A stretch of 64,000 nt of DNA from positions 682,001 through 746,000 of the forward strand of contig NZ_CP036423.1 of the NCBI RefSeq assembly GCF_009910365.1, written 5' to 3'. The translations under genes and the position numbers were made by a program. Below, one piece after another: positions 1-9,704 of this stretch (positions are counted from its first letter, which is position 1; each line of letters opens with the position of its first letter). Under the pieces are notes generated by a model, which was given only the letters and a program-made list of their open reading frames with translations, did not search any database and had not been told where the DNA came from. Origin of the DNA: Aequoribacter fuscus (GTDB lineage: Bacteria > Pseudomonadota > Gammaproteobacteria > Pseudomonadales > Halieaceae).

Positions 1-2
1 CG

Positions 3-1406
3 GGTAACTGGCGCAAAACCGCTGATATAGCAGACCAATATTATCGACCGGGCGAGTTCACCACTTTTGCAGCTTATGAATTCACGGCCATGCGAGTGGT
101 GGATGTTGCGCAAACGGGTGCGGCCAATTTGCACCGTAATGTGATCTTCGAGAATACATCCCCCGACGATATTTTTACGACTCTAATGTCGGGAGACCCC
201 GCCGAGCTTTGGGATTGGATGGAGCAACAGCGTGCTGTAGGGAATGACTCGTTAGCCATTCCTCATAATTCGAATGCCTCGAATGGTTTAATGTTTTCGG
301 CCACCGATGAAAATGGCGAGCCTCTATCTAAAGAGCTGATGGAACAGCGCGTTCGCAACGAACCCATTATGGAAATTACTCAAATTAAGGGCACCTCGGA
401 TACGCGTCCCGCATTTTCGCCTAACGACGAATGGGCGGAATTCGAGCATTACCCCTATTTGATTGGCTCGAATATGCTAAATAAAGACGCCGAAGGCAGT
501 TACGCGCGGCCTTCGCTCAGCAAAGGTATTCAGCTGCAGCAAGAGCAGGGCGCTAATCCCTTCGAATTTGGTTTTATTGGCGCCAGCGACACGCACTTAG
601 CGGCGGGAACCTACGTCGAATCCACCTACTGGGGTAAGTTTCCATCTGAAGGGCGCGACCCCAAGTTACGCAATTCGGTTCCCAATGGTCCAGAGGGGAC
701 GGAATGGGAAGACGCCGATACATCGGGCGATGAAGGTCTATTAATCGGTCGGTCGGCTGCCTCGTATTCTGCCAGTGGGCTGGCTGGTGTTTGGGCTGAA
801 TCGAACACGCGTGAGGCGATCTTTGCAGCTATGAAGCGTCGCGAGACCTTTGGGACTTCTGGTCCCAGGATGCAAGTACGTTTCTTCGCGGGTGACTATC
901 AGGACGATCTGCTAACGAGCGTTGATTCGCTTGAGACCGCTTACGCAGAAGGTGTACCCATGGGGGGGCGTTTGAGCGAGCAATCACAAGCGCCATCGAT
1001 GATGGTGTGGGCAGTACAGGATCCCTTATCGGCGCCTTTACAGCGCGCACAGGTGATCAAAGTGTGGCGCGATGCTCAGGGCGAACACCAAGAGCGCGTC
1101 TTCGATGTGGCCTGTTCTGGCGATGCTCAGCCTGATGCGAATTATCGCTGCCCCTATAACGGTGCAAGCGTCGATTTACGTTCTTGCGATGTTCAGGCCG
1201 GCACTGGGCAGGCAGAGTTAAAGGCGCTGTGGCAAGACCCTGAATTCAATGCTTCACAATCTTCAGCATATTTTGTTCGCGTGCTTGAGAACCCAACCTG
1301 CCGATGGAGCTCGTGGGATGCTGCAAGAGCGGGTATTAAGCCCAATCCGGAGCTGCCCGCGATATTGCAGGAGCGCGCCTGGTCGTCGCCGATTTGGGTG
1401 AACTAG
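3..1406 (+). CDS. DUF3604 domain protein, C-terminal part (cut by window start)
   Basis: The reading frame is open from base 3, so the start lies outside the window; 467 residues are visible. The visible part fits the C-terminal two thirds of DUF3604 proteins, a family of usually exported proteins of unknown function distantly resembling PHP-type metal hydrolases. Recognisable pieces are GEFTTFAAYEFTAM near visible residue 17, HRNVIF a little later, the SDTH motif in GFIGASDTHLAAGTYVE (a likely metal-ligand histidine) and TREAIFAAMKRRETFGTSG, a typical DUF3604 stretch. An ATG at 90 lies inside conserved sequence and is not the true start. Stop is TAG. Family assignment is firm; biochemical role is not known. 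Confidence 0.85.
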   Translation, partial: GNWRKTADIADQYYRPGEFTTFAAYEFTAMRVVDVAQTGAANLHRNVIFENTSPDDIFTTLMSGDPAELWDWMEQQRAVGNDSLAIPHNSNASNGLMFSATDENGEPLSKELMEQRVRNEPIMEITQIKGTSDTRPAFSPNDEWAEFEHYPYLIGSNMLNKDAEGSYARPSLSKGIQLQQEQGANPFEFGFIGASDTHLAAGTYVESTYWGKFPSEGRDPKLRNSVPNGPEGTEWEDADTSGDEGLLIGRSAASYSASGLAGVWAESNTREAIFAAMKRRETFGTSGPRMQVRFFAGDYQDDLLTSVDSLETAYAEGVPMGGRLSEQSQAPSMMVWAVQDPLSAPLQRAQVIKVWRDAQGEHQERVFDVACSGDAQPDANYRCPYNGASVDLRSCDVQAGTGQAELKALWQDPEFNASQSSAYFVRVLENPTCRWSSWDAARAGIKPNPELPAILQERAWSSPIWVN

Positions 1407-1449
1407 AGCGGGAAGTAGGTGGGGCCGGGAAAGTAGTCGACCCCAAGGT

Positions 1450-1824
1450 TTAAAAGGTCTCAGCGACCGTTTTTGGCTCTTCAACAATGTAGCGGAATTC
1501 GCGGTTATCGGGTGAGGGCAAAATGACTTTGGGGTGCACTCTCTCGGCGCTCAACTCAAAGCCAATAATAATGATGTCCTCGCCTGGACCGATCAGATGT
1601 GCGGCGGCGCCATTGACACAGATATCGCCCTTACCACGCTCGCCTTCAATCGTGTAGGTTTCTAAACGCGCACCCGATGTATTGCTGACCACCAGCACTT
1701 TCTCGCCTGGCCACAGACCTACGGCATCTAACAGGTTTGCATCAATCGTGATACTGCCCACGTAATCCAAGTCGGCTTGGGTGACCGTTGCCTTGTGAAT
1801 TTTCGAGCGCATTTGCCAACGCAT
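1450..1824 (-). CDS. panD: Aspartate 1-decarboxylase (pyruvoyl enzyme)
   Basis: PanD converts L-aspartate to beta-alanine for pantothenate and CoA synthesis in the cytoplasm. The protein of about 124 residues carries KIHKATVTQADLDYVGSITID; the Gly23-Ser24 bond is the known self-cleavage site that makes the pyruvoyl group. GARLETYTIEGERG and the NGAAAHL motif with the conserved catalytic-pocket asparagine are also present. An upstream ATG at 1863 would add 13 residues not seen in the family, so the ATG at 1824 was chosen; 1812 is also possible. Length matches the usual 115-130 residues. It stands alone on the minus strand, with no panB or panC beside it. The C-terminal tail after FELSAER is longer than in E. 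coli. Confidence 0.93.
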   Translation of the reverse strand: MRWQMRSKIHKATVTQADLDYVGSITIDANLLDAVGLWPGEKVLVVSNTSGARLETYTIEGERGKGDICVNGAAAHLIGPGEDIIIIGFELSAERVHPKVILPSPDNREFRYIVEEPKTVAETF

Positions 1825-1979
1825 GAGTACTAACCTACCGAGTCCAAATGAGGGGCGTATCATTCCGCATTACAAAAATTTGTCAACCATGGCGAGCGCT
1901 CTAACCTCAAGATTTCATGAAAAAATAGGTGTCAGAACGACTAATTGTTGGATTGCTCACGGCTTTTAGAGGCAAAGCG

Positions 1980-2756
1980 CTAGGCGTTGCGTATGGTCAG
2001 CCCACCATCGACCGCGAGTGCCACACCGGTCATGTAGCTCGACGCGGGTAGCGTAAGGTTCACGATGGCGTGTGCAATTTCCTCAGGTTGAGCGTAGCGT
2101 TTAAGCGCGGTTCGGCGTTTGGCAAACACAACTTTGTCGGTATCTGGAATGGCTTGGGTCATGCCCGTTAGGGTAGGGCCCGGACACACGCAATTGACGG
2201 TAATGCCCTCGGGCCCAAGCTCTACTGCGAGTGCCCGAGTTAAGCCGATCACGCCGTGCTTGGCACTGGTGTAAGTGCTGCCATAGGGCGTAGCGCCAAG
2301 CCCCTCGGTAGAGGCTAGGTTTACAATGCGGGGGTGTTTAGATTGTCGCAACGCCGGCAAGGCCGCGCGAACTAGGCGCACCTGGCCTTTCAGCATGACA
2401 TCGAGCGAGCGGTCCCACAGGTCCTCGTAGTCGTCGCTGTCGATTTTGGTAAACAGCGAAATACCCGCATTGTTGATTAGGATATCTATGCCGCCATAGT
2501 GAGCGATTACCTCCTTGGTGACATTGATAATTTGGGCCGCATTCGCAATATCCAGAACCCAACCCTTAGCCTTACCGCCGGCATCGGTGATTTCTTGAAC
2601 GACTCGATCAACGCCTTCTTGTGTGATGTCGGTCACGGCCACTTGGGCGCCTTCATCAGCTAGCAAGTGCGAGGTTGCACGTCCGATGCCGCTAGCGGCA
2701 CCAGTGACTAAAGCGACCTGATTGCGAATGGATCGGCTGAGTTTTGAAAGCGGCAT
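1980..2756 (-). CDS. SDR family NAD(P)-dependent oxidoreductase
   Basis: Classical short-chain dehydrogenase of about 258 residues. The cofactor-binding TGAASGIG lies near residue 20, NNAG near 97, and the catalytic triad is Ser near 149 (NLAS), Tyr near 162 and Lys near 166 (YTSAK). The C-terminal VDGGLTIRNA is typical of the family. An aspartate after the second strand (VTDIT) suggests preference for NAD. Two ATGs, 2762 and 2756, lie close together. The AAGGA ribosome site directly abuts the first and is 6 bases from the second, so 2756 is the better start. Substrate cannot be predicted. It is divergent from the sorbosone-dehydrogenase-like gene that follows. Confidence 0.9.
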   Translation of the reverse strand: MPLSKLSRSIRNQVALVTGAASGIGRATSHLLADEGAQVAVTDITQEGVDRVVQEITDAGGKAKGWVLDIANAAQIINVTKEVIAHYGGIDILINNAGISLFTKIDSDDYEDLWDRSLDVMLKGQVRLVRAALPALRQSKHPRIVNLASTEGLGATPYGSTYTSAKHGVIGLTRALAVELGPEGITVNCVCPGPTLTGMTQAIPDTDKVVFAKRRTALKRYAQPEEIAHAIVNLTLPASSYMTGVALAVDGGLTIRNA

Positions 2757-2882
2757 AAGCATTCCTTATTTCGTAGGTACCACTGGATTTTGTCTTAGCA
2801 TGCTCTACTGAATTGTGAGACTTGAGTAGACCAGGCGCTGTCTTGTCACGTACCAAGGGTACACACAGAACAGGATACCTGC

Positions 2883-4196
2883 ATGCGCTTTTATTTGGCT
2901 GTTGCACTGGTTTGTCTCGGCGCTTGCGCTCAGACGCCCAATCATGCGCTTATCTATTCAAAAGAGTTCGGGAAAAGCCCCGATTTAGCTGAGCCTGAAC
3001 CATCCGTGTTGCCGACGGCGCGAATTGCTCGAGCAATAGGTTTTAAAGCGGGCGAGGCACCCACGCCGGCAGCGGGCTGGACAGTAAATCGCTTTGCCGA
3101 GGGTCTGACGCATCCGCGCTGGTTGCTCGAACTTCCCAATGGTGATTTGCTGGTCGCGGAAACCGATACGCCGCGGGACAGCGGTGGCTTCTCGGGACTT
3201 AAAGGCTTGGCTGCCAAATTAATGATGCGCTACGGTGGATCAAACAGAGGCAGCGCGGATCGAATCCGACTGTTAAGAGACACCGATCACGATGGTGTCG
3301 CAGACCTGAATGTTCATTTAGTGGAGAATCTGCACTCGCCTTTTGGTATGGCGTATCGCGACGGCTATCTGTACGTGGCCAATACCGATGCTTTGCTTCG
3401 ATTTAAGTATCCGTTGGGTGAGGACAGCATCGCCGGTCCTGCCGAGCATTTAACCGATCTACCGGCTCTTCCGTACAATCATCACTGGACTAAATCGCTG
3501 CTGTTTGACTCGACAGGGCGTCGACTTTGGATTGGTGTGGGCAGCAACAGCAATATCGCTGAGAATGGCATGGAACACGAGGAAATGCGAGCCGCCATTC
3601 TGCAATACGATGTTGAAAGCGGCGAGCTGAGTGTCTACGCCAGTGGATTGCGCAACCCAGTGGGTATGGCATTGCACCCTGAAACAGGCGGGTTATGGAC
3701 TGTGGTTAATGAGCGCGATGAGCTTGGCGACCAGCTGGTACCCGATTATCTGACAGAAGTCATCGAGGACGAATTTTATGGCTGGCCTGTGTGGTACATG
3801 GGCGGGAACAAAGATGAGCGAGTTCTGGCACAGGGAATCGATAATAATACAAGACCAAGAGACCCTGATTACGCGCTTGGGGCACATACTGCGTCGCTGG
3901 GCTTAGACTTTTACGACTATCCGCACCCAAGCCTACGGCACGCGGCGATCATTGGGCAGAGAGGATCTTGGAATCGCAGTCAGTTTGTGGGCTACAAAGT
4001 CATCGCCGTTCAATTTGATACCGGTCGGCCAAAGGATGCTCTGCCAGTCACCTTGCTCGATGGCTTCTTAAATGAAAAAGGCCAAGCAAGGGGTCGCCCG
4101 GTGGGGGTTCAGGCGCTGGGCGATGGTGCGATTGTGGTGGCGGACGATGTGGCTGGGATTGTTTGGCGCTTGGCTCCTGCCGTATCTGCAAAGTAA
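2883..4196 (+). CDS. Sorbosone/glucose dehydrogenase-like lipoprotein (beta-propeller)
   Basis: A 437-residue exported protein of the glucose/sorbosone dehydrogenase family, beta-propeller proteins that often bind PQQ and oxidise sugars or related alcohols in the periplasm. The N-terminus has a short hydrophobic segment ending in LGAC at residues 12-15, a lipobox, so the mature protein is probably lipid-anchored. Propeller motifs include VNRFAEGLTHPRWLLELPNG, LRDTDHDGVADLN, SPFGMAYRDGYLYVANTD, GLRNPVGMALHPETG and a late HPSLRHAAIIGQRGSWNRS stretch. Length and motif order match the family. Whether it is a PQQ enzyme or a non-catalytic relative cannot be told from sequence. Confidence 0.88.
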   Translation: MRFYLAVALVCLGACAQTPNHALIYSKEFGKSPDLAEPEPSVLPTARIARAIGFKAGEAPTPAAGWTVNRFAEGLTHPRWLLELPNGDLLVAETDTPRDSGGFSGLKGLAAKLMMRYGGSNRGSADRIRLLRDTDHDGVADLNVHLVENLHSPFGMAYRDGYLYVANTDALLRFKYPLGEDSIAGPAEHLTDLPALPYNHHWTKSLLFDSTGRRLWIGVGSNSNIAENGMEHEEMRAAILQYDVESGELSVYASGLRNPVGMALHPETGGLWTVVNERDELGDQLVPDYLTEVIEDEFYGWPVWYMGGNKDERVLAQGIDNNTRPRDPDYALGAHTASLGLDFYDYPHPSLRHAAIIGQRGSWNRSQFVGYKVIAVQFDTGRPKDALPVTLLDGFLNEKGQARGRPVGVQALGDGAIVVADDVAGIVWRLAPAVSAK

Positions 4197-4333
4197 TTGC
4201 ATTTTTCCTGAGATCATTTTGCGTCGGATGTACTAGCTCTTAGCGCATAACGCTTTGTTCATTCGACCAGTCACTTCGCTCGTGATCCAAGTTAGCCATT
4301 GTGCGTATTTTGTACTCACGTTGTTGAAAGAGC

Positions 4334-4522
4334 ATGACCATGCTGGATACTCAGAACATACAGTGCCCCTATTGCTGGGAGACGATTGAGCTCGTGATTG
4401 ATCACAGCGTCGCAGAGCAAGACTATATTGAAGATTGCGAAGTTTGTTGCCGACCGATTCGTTTGATGGTCGCTGTTGAGGATGGCGAGAGCTACGTGAC
4501 CGCATTGCACGAGGATGAGTAG
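4334..4522 (+). CDS. CPXCG motif-containing cysteine-rich protein
   Basis: A small 62-residue protein of the Cys_rich_CPXG family, common in gammaproteobacteria and of unknown function. It has the expected CPYC pair at residues 11-14, an acidic middle (EQDYIEDCEV) and a CCRPI motif, so two CxxC-type pairs should bind one zinc. The usual CPYCG reads CPYCW here, a small departure from consensus. The start could be 4334 or the in-frame ATG at 4340; a GAAAGAG stretch just upstream fits the second slightly better. It is preceded by about 140 bases without a gene after the sorbosone-dehydrogenase-like gene. Confidence 0.85.
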   Translation: MTMLDTQNIQCPYCWETIELVIDHSVAEQDYIEDCEVCCRPIRLMVAVEDGESYVTALHEDE

Positions 4523-4637
4523 TCGCCAATTACCGATGCCCGCGCATTTTTGCGCCTTATTGCTCGCCACCAAGCGAAGTCAGTTATTGGCGCAAGTGGT
4601 TGCTTTTCAGGGATGATCCGCCTAGACTCCGCGCACC

Positions 4638-4670
4638 CGGAGCTGCTCCGAGGCTCTGCTTAAAGCAGAG
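4638..4670 (+). promoter_or_regulatory. Two adjacent hairpins in the long leader of the RNA helicase gene
   Basis: Two perfect inverted repeats sit side by side. CGGAG-CTG-CTCCG lies at 4638-4650, and CTCTGCT-TAA-AGCAGAG at 4654-4670 is followed by ATTGTTTGGTCTTTCC. The second could end transcription of the small CPXCG gene. Alternatively they belong to the 5' leader of the helicase gene, which has almost 300 bases upstream of its start; DEAD-box helicase genes often have long structured leaders. The T tract is weak, so terminator function is uncertain. Nothing else was seen in 4523-4819. Confidence 0.35.
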
Positions 4671-4819
4671 ATTGTTTGGTCTTTCCTTTCTCCCAAGTTG
4701 ATCCTTCTGTGTCTCTCACACTTAATATGTCACGACGGTCCTACTGCAAAGATCAGTTGAATAATTGACCTGCTGACGACAGCCGGTCGTATGCGCTCAT
4801 CTTAGTGCAAGGATATCTT

Positions 4820-6058
4820 ATGAATTTTTCGGATTTAGGCTTGTCGCCTAAGTTACTACAAGCGATTTCAGACACTGGTTATACAACGCCCACTGCAATT
4901 CAATCCGCGGCTATTGGGCCGGTTTTGCAAGGCAAAGATCTAATGGCCTCTGCCCAAACTGGTACTGGGAAAACGGCGGCCTTTACGTTGCCGCTGTTGG
5001 AGACCTTGTTGCGCAAACCAAACAGCTCCAAATCCCCAAAGTTCCTGATCATTACGCCCACTCGAGAGCTCGCTGCCCAAATCGAGGCATCCGCCCAAAC
5101 CTACAGTAAATACATCTCCTGTCGGACGTTGGCGGTGTTTGGCGGCGTTAAAATAGGCCCCCAGATTCGCCAGTTAAAGCAGGGTGTAGACGTGCTCATC
5201 GCCACACCTGGCCGCTTGCTTGATCTGAGTGAGCAGGGCGAAGTGGATTTGAAAATGATTGACGTGCTGGTGCTCGATGAAGCCGACCGAATGCTGGACA
5301 TGGGATTCATTCCCGCCATCAGGCGTATTCAAAAGCTACTGCCCGCAACAAAGCAAACGCTGATGTTTTCAGCGACCTATTCGGATGAGATTCGAACGCT
5401 GGCGCAGACGTATTTGCGACGACCTGTAGAAGTGAGTGTTACGCCTAAAAATGCAGCGGCGCACACCGTAGATCAGTTGATTTATCCCGTCGATAAGAAA
5501 CAAAAATCGGCTGTGCTCCAATATTTGCTAAACAACTACGGTTGGGTGCAAGTCTTGGTGTTCTCCAGAACCAAACACGGTGCCAACAAACTCGTAAGAG
5601 AGTTGGATAAGGCAAATATCAGAGCGGCTGCGATTCATGGCAATCGTAGCCAGTCGCAGCGCACAAAAGCCTTGGCGGATTTCAAAAGCGGTAAAATAGC
5701 GGTACTGGTCGCAACCGATATTGCGTCGCGAGGCATCGACATTGCCCAGTTGCCGGTAGTCATCAATTTTGATTTACCGAATGTACCAGAGGACTACGTA
5801 CATCGCATTGGTCGCACCGGTCGCGCGGGCTCTAACGGGCGGGCGATATCGTTGGTATGCGCCGATGAAGTAAAGCAACTCAGAGACATAGAGCGGGTGA
5901 TTAGTCGTCAGTTGCCACGAGAGTTTATTGATGGATTTGCCCCTCAGGAGCCCCTGCCCGAGAGCCCAAGCAAACCCAAACGTCCAAGTTCTAAACCCAA
6001 GTCTGCGCCGGGACGCTCTCGGCGTTCGGGTCAGCGACGCTCTGATACAGCGCGCTGA
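4820..6058 (+). CDS. rhlE: DEAD-box ATP-dependent RNA helicase, RhlE type
   Basis: A 412-residue RNA helicase that unwinds short duplexes using ATP, likely in ribosome assembly and mRNA turnover. All core motifs are present in order: the Q motif (TAIQSAAIGP), motif I AQTGTGKT, PTRELAAQI, TPGRLLDL, motif II DEADRMLDMGF, motif III SAT, VLVFSRTKHGANKL, ATDIASRGIDI and motif VI HRIGRTGRAG. The N-terminus MNFSDLGLSPKLLQAI is RhlE-like, and the last 45 residues are rich in Arg, Lys, Pro and Ser, as in RhlE tails that help RNA binding. The start is the ATG at 4820, with AAGGA six bases upstream; a GTG at 4805 is possible but less likely. Confidence 0.9.
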   Translation: MNFSDLGLSPKLLQAISDTGYTTPTAIQSAAIGPVLQGKDLMASAQTGTGKTAAFTLPLLETLLRKPNSSKSPKFLIITPTRELAAQIEASAQTYSKYISCRTLAVFGGVKIGPQIRQLKQGVDVLIATPGRLLDLSEQGEVDLKMIDVLVLDEADRMLDMGFIPAIRRIQKLLPATKQTLMFSATYSDEIRTLAQTYLRRPVEVSVTPKNAAAHTVDQLIYPVDKKQKSAVLQYLLNNYGWVQVLVFSRTKHGANKLVRELDKANIRAAAIHGNRSQSQRTKALADFKSGKIAVLVATDIASRGIDIAQLPVVINFDLPNVPEDYVHRIGRTGRAGSNGRAISLVCADEVKQLRDIERVISRQLPREFIDGFAPQEPLPESPSKPKRPSSKPKSAPGRSRRSGQRRSDTAR

Positions 6059-6205
6059 ACAAAAACAGCAAAAAGCAGGCTTCAATGAGGAAAGTATTCA
6101 TAAAACTTATTGATGTGAAGAATAAATAGAATTGGACTGAATTATACGATTTGTCTACTTTATCCTTAGTGCAGGGCCTTTCCCTCTGAACAAGGATATT
6201 AATCG

Positions 6206-9200
6206 ATGGCAAATTATTCCCGCAAACAACGTCTAGAGATGACCCTCGATGACCGTCTCCAGCAGCAAGAAGGCTGGGTTTACATGACGGGTATGCAGGC
6301 CTTGGTTCGCCTGCCGATCCAACAGCGTATGCGCGATGAGGCGGCGGGGTTAAATACGGGTGGATACATTTCTGGTTATCGCGGCTCGCCCGTGGGCGCC
6401 TACGATATGTCGTTGCAGCAGGCGGAAAAAGAATTAAAAGCCCACAATATCCATTTTCAACCGGGTGTGAACGAGGATCTAGCGGCGACTGCGACGTGGG
6501 GCGCCCAGATGGTAGGCTTGTTCCCGGGCGCAAAAGTCGATGGCGTTTTCTCGATCTGGTACGGCAAAGCGCCAGGCTTAGACCGGTCTATGGATGCAAT
6601 TCGCCATGCCAATTTAGCGGGCACCAACACCGCCGGTGGCACTCTGCTACTCGTGGGTGATGATCATGGCGCCAAGTCCTCGACAGTGGCATGTTATTCG
6701 GATTTGAACTTTGCATCGCTCGGACTGCCTTTTTTAGCTCCTGCCAATGTGCAAGATGTTTTTGATTACGGCCTTCATGGCATAGCAATGAGTCGCTACG
6801 CCTCGACGCTTGTGGGCATGAAACTTGTGACTGATGTGGTGGAGGGTGGCGGTTCAGTATATGTCTCGCCGGATAACCCGAAGATAACTACGCCAGACGA
6901 CACGGGTCCAGATACATCGATCAAAACATTTACGCCTTTTTTAGAGCAAGAGCGACTGTTATGGGACGTAAAGTTAAAAAAAGTAATGACCTATGCGCGC
7001 GCCAACGAGATAAACCGTATTGAAGAGGCACCGGAGGCCCGGATTGGCATTATGGCCGCCGGCAAAGCTTGGCAAGATACGAGCCAGGCTCTGTCGGGAT
7101 TGGGCTATATTGATGGGAAATTGGGGAATACTTCCATAAGCCTGCTAAAAATTGGCATGGTTTGGCCATTGGATGACGCCATTGTTCGCGAATTCTGCAA
7201 GGACCTTCACACCCTGCTGATCGTAGAGGAAAAACGTCCTCTACTTGAAGATCAAGTTCGCGCCATACTCTACGATTCTGACATTCGCCCCAACATCGTG
7301 GGCAAGCACTTCAAATCTAGTGGCGACTCAGCCGCTGACTGTGCATTTCCGACTTACGGTGAAATCGACCCAAACCTGGTGTCTCAAGTTCTGCTGCGAG
7401 TGCTAAACGATGTTGAGCCTGATGGCGGTTTTTCGCTTCCCGACTGTTTGATGAGCCAGCCTGTCCTACCAGGCGGAGTTGAGCGCCCACCCTCATTTTG
7501 CGCAGGCTGCCCTCACGGTCGTTCGACACAATTGCCAGAGGGCAGTCGTGCTCTGGGTGGTATAGGTTGCCATTCCCTGACGATTTTGCGTGATCCAGAA
7601 AAAACCAATTCGATGAGCCATATGGGGGCCGAAGGTATGATGTGGCCCGGGCAATTTCCCTTCACTGAAGAGAAGCATGTTTTTACCAATATGGGGGATG
7701 GTACGTATTTTCATTCGGGCCACCTTGCCATTCGAGCTGCTGTGGCATCACAGGTCAATATTACCTACAAGATTTTGCACAACGGCTTTGTCTCTATGAC
7801 TGGGGGGCAGCAACACGATGGCGATAATTCTCCGGAGAAGATGGTCGCGCAACTTAAAGCTGAGGGTGTTAGGCGCATCGCATTGGTGTCAGATGAACCT
7901 GAGAAATTTGATGCTCATGCACTTGGCGTTCAGGTGTATCACCGTACGGCAATGGATGCGGTGCAGGCGGAGTTTCGCGAGTTAAGCGGGGTAACGGTTA
8001 TTATTTACGATCAACCCTGTGCTACAGAACGCCGCCGCCTGCGTAAGCGCGGTAAGTGGCAAGACCCCGATAAGCGCGTGTTTATTAATCCGGAAGTGTG
8101 CGAAGGGTGCGGTGATTGCTCTACGGTTTCGGGTTGCATGGCGATTGAGCCTTTGGAGACCGAGTTTGGCCGTAAACGAAAGATTAACCAGTCGTCGTGT
8201 AATAAAGATTTTTCGTGTCTTGAAGGATTTTGCCCCTCTCTTGTCAGTGTCTCGGGAGCACAGCCGAAGAAAGCGCAGGCAACCGACGTATCGATCGATG
8301 TTAGCCATCTGCCTGTCCCCGAGACTGCTATTCACGGTGCCTGGTCCGTACTCGTTTCAGGTATTGGTGGTGCCGGCGTGGTGACCATAGGCCAAACATT
8401 AGCGGTTGCGGCTCACGCCGATGGTTATTTTTCAACAAGTCTTGATATTACCGGTTTGGCTCAGAAGTACGGTGCCGTTCATTCCCACGTCAAAATAGCG
8501 GAAAGTCCAGAGCAAATGAGGGCAACTCGTATTGCTGCAGGGGAAGCGAACGCGATAATAGGCAGTGACCTCGTTGTTACTGCGGGTGACGAAGCACTTT
8601 CAAAAATGGCTAGCAGTAAGTCACTTGCCGTTGTTGATACAACGGTGGTCCCGACAGCTGCATTTTCGATGAACCCAGACTGGACACTCGATAGTGCAGC
8701 GCAGGTCGGACGTTTAAGTCAGGTATTAGGAGAGCACCTCCACACGTTGGATGCGCAAACATTGGCAGATCGAGTCATGGGAGATCGCGTTTTCGCTAAT
8801 ATGCTGCTCATGGGTGCTTCTTGGCAGCAGGGTGGAATTCCCTTGTCTTTGGAGGCAATTCATCGGGCTATAGAACTGAATGGGGTAGCGGTAGCTAAAA
8901 ACAAGCAGGCGTTTGATCTTGGACGATTGGCTTATGCTGATGCGCCTGCTGCTCGCCGCCTGGCGGGTGACGAAGTGGCGGTCGTGGTCAAGTTTCACAG
9001 TGAGCCGTCGGTGGATGATATTGTTGCACATCGGGAGAAAGAGCTGATTGACTACCAGGATGTGAGTTTGGCAAAACGCTACTCCGATATGGTACAGCGG
9101 GTCCGGAACGCTGGGCTTAATGAGGCGTCAGTAAAGGCAGTTGCACGGGGTTATTACAAACTACTGGCAGTCAAAGATGAATGGGAAGTAGCTCGGCTTT

Positions 9201-9646
9201 ATACCAAGCCATCTTTTCGCAAAGCCCTGGCCGATACGTTCGATGGCGACATGAAGCTAACCTTTCACTTTGGTGCCTGGCCCTATGGTGGGTTTAATAA
9301 AGAGACCGGCAAGTTCACCAAGGGCGAAATATCGAGCAGCAGAGCAATGCTTTTCTTCAAGATGATGAACCGATTTCGGTTCCTGCGTGGCACCATCCTT
9401 GACCCATTTCGCTATTCTGAGGAGCGTAGGCTGGGCGTCAAACTGCTTGCAGATTATGAGGCGGATATTGAAATTGCCTTGTCGAGTAACTCGGCTGAAT
9501 TGGCTGGGGAAATCGCTGAACTATTAGATTTGCCTGAGCAAATTCGAGGTTATGGCCATGTACGTGAGCGTCATGCTCAGGCCGTAAATAAACGCCGTGA
9601 CGAACTTCGCGCTGCAATCTTAACGCGCGAGGTAAAAGCCGCATGA
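6206..9646 (+). CDS. Indolepyruvate ferredoxin oxidoreductase, single-chain type
   Basis: A 1146-residue fusion enzyme that oxidatively decarboxylates aryl or branched 2-oxo acids to acyl-CoA, reducing ferredoxin. The N-terminal IorA-like part binds thiamine diphosphate: CAGCPHGRSTQLP near residue 431 and GDGTYFHSG near 496. A ferredoxin-like segment has CEGCGDCS near residue 633, followed by CNKDFSCLEGFCPS. The IorB/gamma domain starts around residue 715 (LVSGIGGAGVVTIGQTLA), and a C-terminal extension (DUF6537-like) follows. This order is the usual one in aerobic proteobacteria. AAGGA lies about nine bases before the ATG. No partner subunit is needed. It probably works in amino-acid catabolism. 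Confidence 0.93.
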   Translation: MANYSRKQRLEMTLDDRLQQQEGWVYMTGMQALVRLPIQQRMRDEAAGLNTGGYISGYRGSPVGAYDMSLQQAEKELKAHNIHFQPGVNEDLAATATWGAQMVGLFPGAKVDGVFSIWYGKAPGLDRSMDAIRHANLAGTNTAGGTLLLVGDDHGAKSSTVACYSDLNFASLGLPFLAPANVQDVFDYGLHGIAMSRYASTLVGMKLVTDVVEGGGSVYVSPDNPKITTPDDTGPDTSIKTFTPFLEQERLLWDVKLKKVMTYARANEINRIEEAPEARIGIMAAGKAWQDTSQALSGLGYIDGKLGNTSISLLKIGMVWPLDDAIVREFCKDLHTLLIVEEKRPLLEDQVRAILYDSDIRPNIVGKHFKSSGDSAADCAFPTYGEIDPNLVSQVLLRVLNDVEPDGGFSLPDCLMSQPVLPGGVERPPSFCAGCPHGRSTQLPEGSRALGGIGCHSLTILRDPEKTNSMSHMGAEGMMWPGQFPFTEEKHVFTNMGDGTYFHSGHLAIRAAVASQVNITYKILHNGFVSMTGGQQHDGDNSPEKMVAQLKAEGVRRIALVSDEPEKFDAHALGVQVYHRTAMDAVQAEFRELSGVTVIIYDQPCATERRRLRKRGKWQDPDKRVFINPEVCEGCGDCSTVSGCMAIEPLETEFGRKRKINQSSCNKDFSCLEGFCPSLVSVSGAQPKKAQATDVSIDVSHLPVPETAIHGAWSVLVSGIGGAGVVTIGQTLAVAAHADGYFSTSLDITGLAQKYGAVHSHVKIAESPEQMRATRIAAGEANAIIGSDLVVTAGDEALSKMASSKSLAVVDTTVVPTAAFSMNPDWTLDSAAQVGRLSQVLGEHLHTLDAQTLADRVMGDRVFANMLLMGASWQQGGIPLSLEAIHRAIELNGVAVAKNKQAFDLGRLAYADAPAARRLAGDEVAVVVKFHSEPSVDDIVAHREKELIDYQDVSLAKRYSDMVQRVRNAGLNEASVKAVARGYYKLLAVKDEWEVARLYTKPSFRKALADTFDGDMKLTFHFGAWPYGGFNKETGKFTKGEISSSRAMLFFKMMNRFRFLRGTILDPFRYSEERRLGVKLLADYEADIEIALSSNSAELAGEIAELLDLPEQIRGYGHVRERHAQAVNKRRDELRAAILTREVKAA

Positions 9647-9704
9647 TAGTGAATATTGGATTTGCCTAAAAACGTGACGAACACTAGGGCTCACGGAGTG
9701 CAAT

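Noticed and set aside
90-1406. Start of the DUF3604 gene at ATG 90
   Set aside because: The frame is open to the window edge and encodes conserved family sequence upstream of this ATG.
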